Positions 13,522-17,324 of a stretch of DNA of 17,324 nucleotides are shown here, one piece after another (the stretch's first letter is position 1; the number at the start of each line of letters is the position of its first letter). Below the pieces are notes generated by a model. That model searched no databases and was not told the origin of the DNA. It worked only from the letters and a program-made list of their open reading frames with translations. This DNA comes from an uncultured Chitinophagaceae bacterium (GTDB taxonomy: Bacteria; Bacteroidota; Bacteroidia; Chitinophagales; Chitinophagaceae). The translations under genes and the position numbers were made by a program. The stretch covers positions 1 to 17,324 of the forward strand of contig CALKVC010000082.1 in assembly GCA_937996595.1 (NCBI GenBank). Direction: 5' to 3'.

Positions 13522-15954
13522 TTACTTCCGGCGTTTTTTAAACAGCTTCCTGATATAGGTAGTGAAACCGAATATATTCTTAAAGCCCGGGTGCCCGCCA
13601 TCGGCATGATAATAGCTTCCGCTGTCACTGCCATATCCGTAACCATACCCATAACCGTAGCCGTACCCATACCCGTAACCGTTACCATACCCGCCAAAAC
13701 CGTAATTAAACAATGATACGCCCCTTGGCTTGATACCATTAAAAACAACGGCCATGTTTTCAAATTTCTTTTCCCTTTTCAGGCTTTCAATCAGCCTGAG
13801 GAAAAATGTAGGAGTAACCGCATGCCGAACCACAAAAAGCGTTATGGCCGCAAAATTACTCAGCAACTGGGCATCCGTAACCGGGCCGATAGGGGCAGAA
13901 TCAATTATCACATAATCGAACCGTTTCTTCAGTTCATTTATCATATCGGTAAATACCTGCAACTGTATAAGCTCGGTTGGATTGGGAGGTATAGGTCCCG
14001 CAGTTACCAGCCATAAGTTAGGGTATGCAGTAGGTTTAGTTATTTCATCCAGTGTGGCTTTGCCTACCAGGAAACTGGAAATACCCGGATCCCTTTTTAT
14101 GCCCAGTTCCTTACTCAGTTTCGGCTTACGAAGGTCCATTTCAAGCAACGCCACTTTCTTGCCGGTAAGTGTAAGGCTCATGGCCAGGTTGGTAGCTATA
14201 AAACTTTTCCCTTCACCGGAGATACTGGAAGTAACCAGCAGGGAATTGTTTTGTTCATTCATACCCATGAAACCGAGGTTGGTCCTTAAGGCACGGAACT
14301 GTTCCGCTATCACCGTACGTTTACCTTCGCTGATAGCGATGGGGTTCTTGTTGTTGGCCTGCAATATTTCGGCTAACACAGGCACTTTGGTCTTGTCTTC
14401 TACCTGGCTCCTGAACAATATTTTATTGTTGAACTGTTCCTGTACCTGCACATACAGCAGGAATGCAAAGAGGCCTATGAGAAAACCCATCAGGTAGTAG
14501 TTTTTGGGAATCGGCCTAATGGGCCCTGAAAAGGAGCCGGATTCAAGCACCCTTAAATCGGCTGAAGTTGATGCGGATGACAGCGCTGTTTCTTCCCTTT
14601 TTTGTAACAGGTACGTGTAGATGTTGTTTTTTATCTGCTGCTGCCTGCTGATCTCCAGTAATCCCCTTTCTTTCTGTGGCACCTGGCTAAGCAGGTTATT
14701 ATTGAGGGCTATGCTGTTATTGATGGCTGTTTTTTCATTCACGAAATTTCCGCGGATGTTTACGATATTTTCCCTGATGTCTTTCTTGATACGGCTTACC
14801 ATATCCTCTGCCAGAACAACCGTTTCACTTTTCTCGCCTACCGCTGCCTTTACTTTGTCGGCCTGGAATTCTGCTTCATATAATTTATTCAGCAGGGATG
14901 ACAGGATAGGGTCGCTAACCAGCAACAGGGATGGTACAGTTCCCGGTTTCTTTCCTTTCCGGTTGATATAATCTTCAATGTCGTTTAACCCTTCCAGTTG
15001 GAGGTCAAGTTCGCTTTTGCGCTTATCCAGTTCCTTCACATTTACAAAATAAAGGTTTGCCTGTGTGCCAAGGTCTGTTACCGATTCGCGTGATTTGTAA
15101 GCCTGTATATTGCTTTCAACGCTGTCTAGCTGCCTGGTTACCGTATTCAGCCTGTCGTCGATGAATTTTAGTGTTTTGGTTGCTATCTGGTTCTTGTCTT
15201 CAATACCTGCAATGTTATACATTTCAAACAGCTTGTTGAGGATACGAATCCCTTTCTCCGGAACAGGTGTTTCTATACCCACATCAATTACGGTAGAATT
15301 ATATGACAACGGTGTTGCCTTTAACCTGCTGATGATTGTTGAAGCCGCTGCAGGCACCGTATTAAACACGACAAAGAAATTTTTCCCGGTAATGAATTTC
15401 TGGTAGGTTGGGTTTATCTTAACCTGGTAAACGGTGTTGTTTATATGAAACATCCCGTCGAAAGGTATTGACTGGCCCGCAATCTCTACCGAATTATTTT
15501 TCCAGTTGATGTCGAATGTAACTTTCCCTCCACCCATAATACTATCCTTATTCTGTGCAATAAAGGTGAGTGGTGAATTATCTCCATACAGTTCTTCCGT
15601 CTGCACATTGCCTTTATTGTATACTGTTGTGTACAGGTCAAGCGTTTTTACCACATCCTGCATGATAGTGGTAGATTTAAGCACGATGATCTCATTCTCT
15701 ACGATCTTCTTTTCACTGAAGATGTTGAGAGCGTCCAATACCTTACTATCGCCCCCGCCTTTTTGCGGGTCTTTCAGGAGCACTTTGGCCGATGCCACAA
15801 ATATTCTCGTCTGTGCCCTGAGGTAAACGAAAGCGATTGACATGGAAATGATCGTAAACACAACAAACACAGGCCAGAAAGGAAGGTACCTGTGTACTAT
15901 CTGCGCCAGTATATTGGTCGAAGGCTTCTCCTCAAACAATTTATCTTCACTCAT
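13522..15954 (-). CDS. wzc: Wzc-like chain-length regulator with tyrosine autokinase domain
   Basis: An 810-residue PCP-2a protein. The N-terminal Wzz region has a membrane helix at about 26-45, a long periplasmic region with coiled-coil stretches (about 250-460), a Pro-rich segment GPIRPIPKNYY and a second helix at about 488-507. The cytoplasmic BY-kinase has Walker A SGEGKS (579-584, K583), Walker A' LLEMDLRKP (D607) and Walker B DYVIID (680-685). The C-terminal tail has eight Gly-Tyr pairs (759-774) and further Tyr, 12 in all, the likely autophosphorylation cluster. About 30 residues follow this cluster, ending in a basic KLFKKRRK stretch. It starts 16 bases after wza. Expected role: control of glycan length and export through cycles of phosphorylation. 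Confidence 0.93.
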   Translation of the reverse strand: MSEDKLFEEKPSTNILAQIVHRYLPFWPVFVVFTIISMSIAFVYLRAQTRIFVASAKVLLKDPQKGGGDSKVLDALNIFSEKKIVENEIIVLKSTTIMQDVVKTLDLYTTVYNKGNVQTEELYGDNSPLTFIAQNKDSIMGGGKVTFDINWKNNSVEIAGQSIPFDGMFHINNTVYQVKINPTYQKFITGKNFFVVFNTVPAAASTIISRLKATPLSYNSTVIDVGIETPVPEKGIRILNKLFEMYNIAGIEDKNQIATKTLKFIDDRLNTVTRQLDSVESNIQAYKSRESVTDLGTQANLYFVNVKELDKRKSELDLQLEGLNDIEDYINRKGKKPGTVPSLLLVSDPILSSLLNKLYEAEFQADKVKAAVGEKSETVVLAEDMVSRIKKDIRENIVNIRGNFVNEKTAINNSIALNNNLLSQVPQKERGLLEISRQQQIKNNIYTYLLQKREETALSSASTSADLRVLESGSFSGPIRPIPKNYYLMGFLIGLFAFLLYVQVQEQFNNKILFRSQVEDKTKVPVLAEILQANNKNPIAISEGKRTVIAEQFRALRTNLGFMGMNEQNNSLLVTSSISGEGKSFIATNLAMSLTLTGKKVALLEMDLRKPKLSKELGIKRDPGISSFLVGKATLDEITKPTAYPNLWLVTAGPIPPNPTELIQLQVFTDMINELKKRFDYVIIDSAPIGPVTDAQLLSNFAAITLFVVRHAVTPTFFLRLIESLKREKKFENMAVVFNGIKPRGVSLFNYGFGGYGNGYGYGYGYGYGYGYGYGSDSGSYYHADGGHPGFKNIFGFTTYIRKLFKKRRK
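13633..13680 (-). repeat. Eight Gly-Tyr codon pairs in the Wzc tail
   Basis: Eight 6-bp units of the form GGN-TAY encode eight Gly-Tyr pairs. Gly codons are mixed (GGT, GGG, GGC, GGA) and Tyr codons alternate between TAC and TAT, so the DNA is not a clean microsatellite. That pattern suggests that the amino acid sequence is maintained rather than freshly made by slippage. Confidence 0.85.
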
Positions 15955-15970
15955 AAACTAAGTAGCATTT

Positions 15971-16777
15971 TTAACGGAATATCCTGTCAATCAGGATAAC
16001 CAATAAGGAAATGGATGCAGATGCAACAGCGAAATTAGACTGGAACCTGGCTCTTCTTTCCGCTTTCTGGCGTTTCTCTTCGTCGGGTAAAACATAAACA
16101 ATATCGTTAGGCTGCAAATAATACCAGGGTGATGAAAAGATCGAGTGGTCTTCGAGGTTAATGATCTTTACTTTTTTTTCATTGCCTTCTTCCCGTATCA
16201 CCATGATATGGTCTCTGCGTGCTTCTTTTTTAACATCACCGCTTAATACCAGTGCATCCAATACGGAAATCTGTTCTTCCTGCATATTAATCACTGCCGG
16301 CCTTTCCACTTCCCCCATTACCGTAACTTTATGATTAATGTACTGCACCGTTACCACCGGGTCTTTTAAATATGGTGCCAGGCTTTTTTTTAACTCCTCA
16401 GCCAGTTCTTTTCTTGTTAAACCGATTGCCCGTACCTGGCCAATCTTATGAACGATGATGTTACCATCCTGCTCAACTGCAAATCCTCCTTCGCGGCTAC
16501 CTGAGCCTGCTACCGGAGAAACATTGTAAATAGCATCTTCTTCCCTGCTTAAGCTGGTTATTACAATCTTGAGCAGGTCTCCTTTACTGATCTTGGATTC
16601 CAGGTCCCTGTTAACCATACCGGTTACCGTAGTATCTTTTTGAATGGTTTTGAAATAATATGAAGGCTTTGTGGGAGCACAGGATTCCATCAGCAAAATA
16701 ATCCCGGCAAAAACTGAAATAATTGCAAATTTCCTGTATGCTTTATTCGCAATACCACTTTTAATATTTTTATCCAT
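15971..16777 (-). CDS. wza: Wza-like polysaccharide export lipoprotein
   Basis: A 268-residue outer-membrane polysaccharide export (OPX) protein. The signal peptide ends in a lipobox-like LMESC with lipidated C33. The Poly_export domain spans about residues 58-146 (KGDLLKIVI, then DGNIIVHKIGQVRAIGLTR). A single SLBB domain starts near 150 (KVTVMGEVERPAVI) and runs to about 205. A C-terminal hydrophobic segment (about 248-266, ASISLLVILIDRIF) resembles the terminal helix of OPX proteins. It is shorter than E. coli Wza, as is common in Bacteroidota. It is the first gene of the main operon. The leader shows no Shine-Dalgarno. It would form or contact the outer-membrane exit for the glycan and pair with Wzc. 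Confidence 0.92.
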   Translation of the reverse strand: MDKNIKSGIANKAYRKFAIISVFAGIILLMESCAPTKPSYYFKTIQKDTTVTGMVNRDLESKISKGDLLKIVITSLSREEDAIYNVSPVAGSGSREGGFAVEQDGNIIVHKIGQVRAIGLTRKELAEELKKSLAPYLKDPVVTVQYINHKVTVMGEVERPAVINMQEEQISVLDALVLSGDVKKEARRDHIMVIREEGNEKKVKIINLEDHSIFSSPWYYLQPNDIVYVLPDEEKRQKAERRARFQSNFAVASASISLLVILIDRIFR

Positions 16778-16957
16778 AAAATTTTAGGGCGTAATGATAC
16801 AACCTGGTAATTATACCCGCTGCCTAACTGCAAAAATCGTGAAAAATGTTGAGATACGGAAATGGAATAAATGCCATTAATTTATTAGTTTTCAAATAAA
16901 TAGTGCCTTGTTTGGGCCCTGTTATTCCTCCTTATTATCGTAGCTAATTATTTCAAC
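16778..16957 (-). promoter_or_regulatory. Leader and probable promoter region of the main operon
   Basis: 180 bases between the terminator of the small upstream gene and the wza ATG. Since that terminator should stop incoming transcription, a promoter is expected here. I find no full match to TTTG-N19-TAnnTTTG. The nearest are TTTATTTG and GATTTTTG, each one base off the -7 element, and a TATAAT about 40 bases before the ATG without a matching -35. An inverted pair AATAAAT/ATTTATT and a GGGCCC palindrome are present. The exact start is undecided. Confidence 0.4.
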
Positions 16958-16992
16958 AAAAAAAATGGAGATAACCTGTTGGTTATCTCCAT
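16958..16992 (-). terminator. Rho-independent terminator of the small secreted protein gene
   Basis: Perfect 12-bp inverted repeat: ATGGAGATAACC and its complement around a 4-base loop (16965-16992), followed in minus-strand sense by a run of about 7-8 T (16958-16964/5). It lies 19 bases after the stop codon of the 72-residue gene and separates it from wza. Confidence 0.92.
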
Positions 16993-17011
16993 ACAATATT
17001 TCTAATTGCAA

Positions 17012-17230
17012 TTATTGATTTACTGGTCGCTTCTTTTTGTCATATGCTTTTTTAGCCCCAATACCTATACCTGCGGCAATAAGAAAACTTAGTCCTCCAT
17101 CAATGGGGCATGCCGGATCCAAAGGGTCGCAACCGGGATCTACAACCTGGGCTATTCCTGTAAAAGGATGAATCAAAAAAATGAAGATTACAAGGCCAAT
17201 CGTTAACGCACGTTTATTAAATGTACTCAT
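17012..17230 (-). CDS. Small secreted protein with PID-CTERM-like sorting tail
   Basis: A 72-residue protein. Residues 1-27 form a signal peptide (basic start, hydrophobic IGLVIFIFLIH, end near GIAQ). The short middle has two Cys in CDPLDPAC. The C-terminus reads PIDGG, then a hydrophobic stretch LSFLIAAGIGIG, then the basic cluster KKAYDKKK. This three-part tail matches my memory of the PID-CTERM protein-sorting domain of Bacteroidota, a presumed exosortase-type signal; I could not check it against a profile. It has its own promoter and a strong terminator, so it is a separate transcript next to the polysaccharide operon. No exosortase gene is in the window. Function unknown; exosortase substrates elsewhere are often linked to extracellular polysaccharide. 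Confidence 0.75.
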   Translation of the reverse strand: MSTFNKRALTIGLVIFIFLIHPFTGIAQVVDPGCDPLDPACPIDGGLSFLIAAGIGIGAKKAYDKKKRPVNQ

Positions 17231-17250
17231 TTAGCTACTCTTTATTTTTA

Positions 17251-17281
17251 CAAATTTACTGTTTCATTTTTAATAAACAAC
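17251..17281 (-). promoter_or_regulatory. Bacteroidota-type promoter of the small secreted protein gene
   Basis: Minus strand shows GTTG (17278-17281), 19 bases, then TAAATTTG (17251-17258). This fits the Bacteroidota -33 TTTG / -7 TAnnTTTG consensus with one mismatch in the -33 element. A start about 7 bases downstream would leave a leader of roughly 14 bases before the ATG at 17230. Confidence 0.7.
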
Positions 17282-17324
17282 CCTGAACGTCAATTTTTGA
17301 TTGTCATCCCCGGTGATGTTTAAC

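Noticed and set aside
13633..13680. Phase-variable microsatellite in wzc
   Set aside because: Unit length is 6 bp, so changes stay in frame, and mixed synonymous codons argue against frequent slippage.
13982..14497. 171-codon open frame on the plus strand
   Set aside because: Antisense shadow of the Wzc kinase domain, which is clearly coding on the minus strand.
16800..16840. Sigma-70 style promoter with TATAAT before wza
   Set aside because: No -35 element at proper spacing, and Bacteroidota promoters follow a different consensus; kept only as part of the leader description.

Overview
The window is an exopolysaccharide or O-polysaccharide biosynthesis and export locus of a Bacteroidota bacterium, probably Chitinophagaceae or a close relative. 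Supporting signs are a near-consensus Bacteroidota promoter (GTTG, 19 bases, TAAATTTG), start codons mostly without Shine-Dalgarno sequences, a UpxY-type NusG paralogue, and a small protein with a PID-CTERM-like tail. The rank below phylum is an inference. All real genes lie on the minus strand, so the locus is read from right to left. The large plus-strand ORFs are shadows.

In order of transcription: (1) a 72-residue PID-CTERM-like secreted protein with its own promoter and a perfect hairpin terminator; (2) the envelope export and control module: Wza-like lipoprotein, Wzc-like chain-length regulator fused to a tyrosine kinase with a Gly-Tyr tail, and a NusG/UpxY antiterminator; (3) a glutamine-dependent asparagine synthase-like amidotransferase overlapping a GT4 glycosyltransferase; (4) an ABC-2 polysaccharide exporter (Wzm, Wzt with a C-terminal carbohydrate-binding domain), whose two genes are separated by a four-helix-bundle (23S rRNA intervening-sequence protein family) gene; (5) sugar and chain modification genes: hexapeptide acyltransferase, zinc-ribbon methyltransferase, tyvelose-epimerase-like SDR, glycosyltransferase, methyltransferase, GT4 glycosyltransferase with a four-Cys motif, and two FkbM methyltransferases, the last cut by the left edge. 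Many genes overlap or nearly touch, which suggests one long transcript that the UpxY protein would help RNA polymerase complete.

The most unusual structure is at 8386-8850. The four-helix-bundle gene is enclosed by two inverted arrays of exactly five 7-bp units (TTAGGAG at one end, CTCCTAA at the other). The outer edges fall on the stop codon of wzm and one base before the start codon of wzt. The transcript could form a 35-position terminal helix with 32 pairs, reminiscent of intervening sequences in 23S rRNA. A second, degenerate heptamer-flanked element without an ORF lies at 9711-9912, just upstream of wzm. A third, unrelated repeat at 3422-3530 supplies the last residues of a glycosyltransferase. 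Together these suggest repeat-bounded cassettes settling in the gene junctions of this operon.

Functional picture (inference): glycosyltransferases build a glycan; the epimerase, amidotransferase, acyltransferase and methyltransferases modify sugars or the chain end; Wzm/Wzt exports it across the inner membrane; Wzc and Wza carry it outward. No initiating glycosyl-1-phosphate transferase, Wzx flippase, Wzy polymerase or exosortase is seen in the window.
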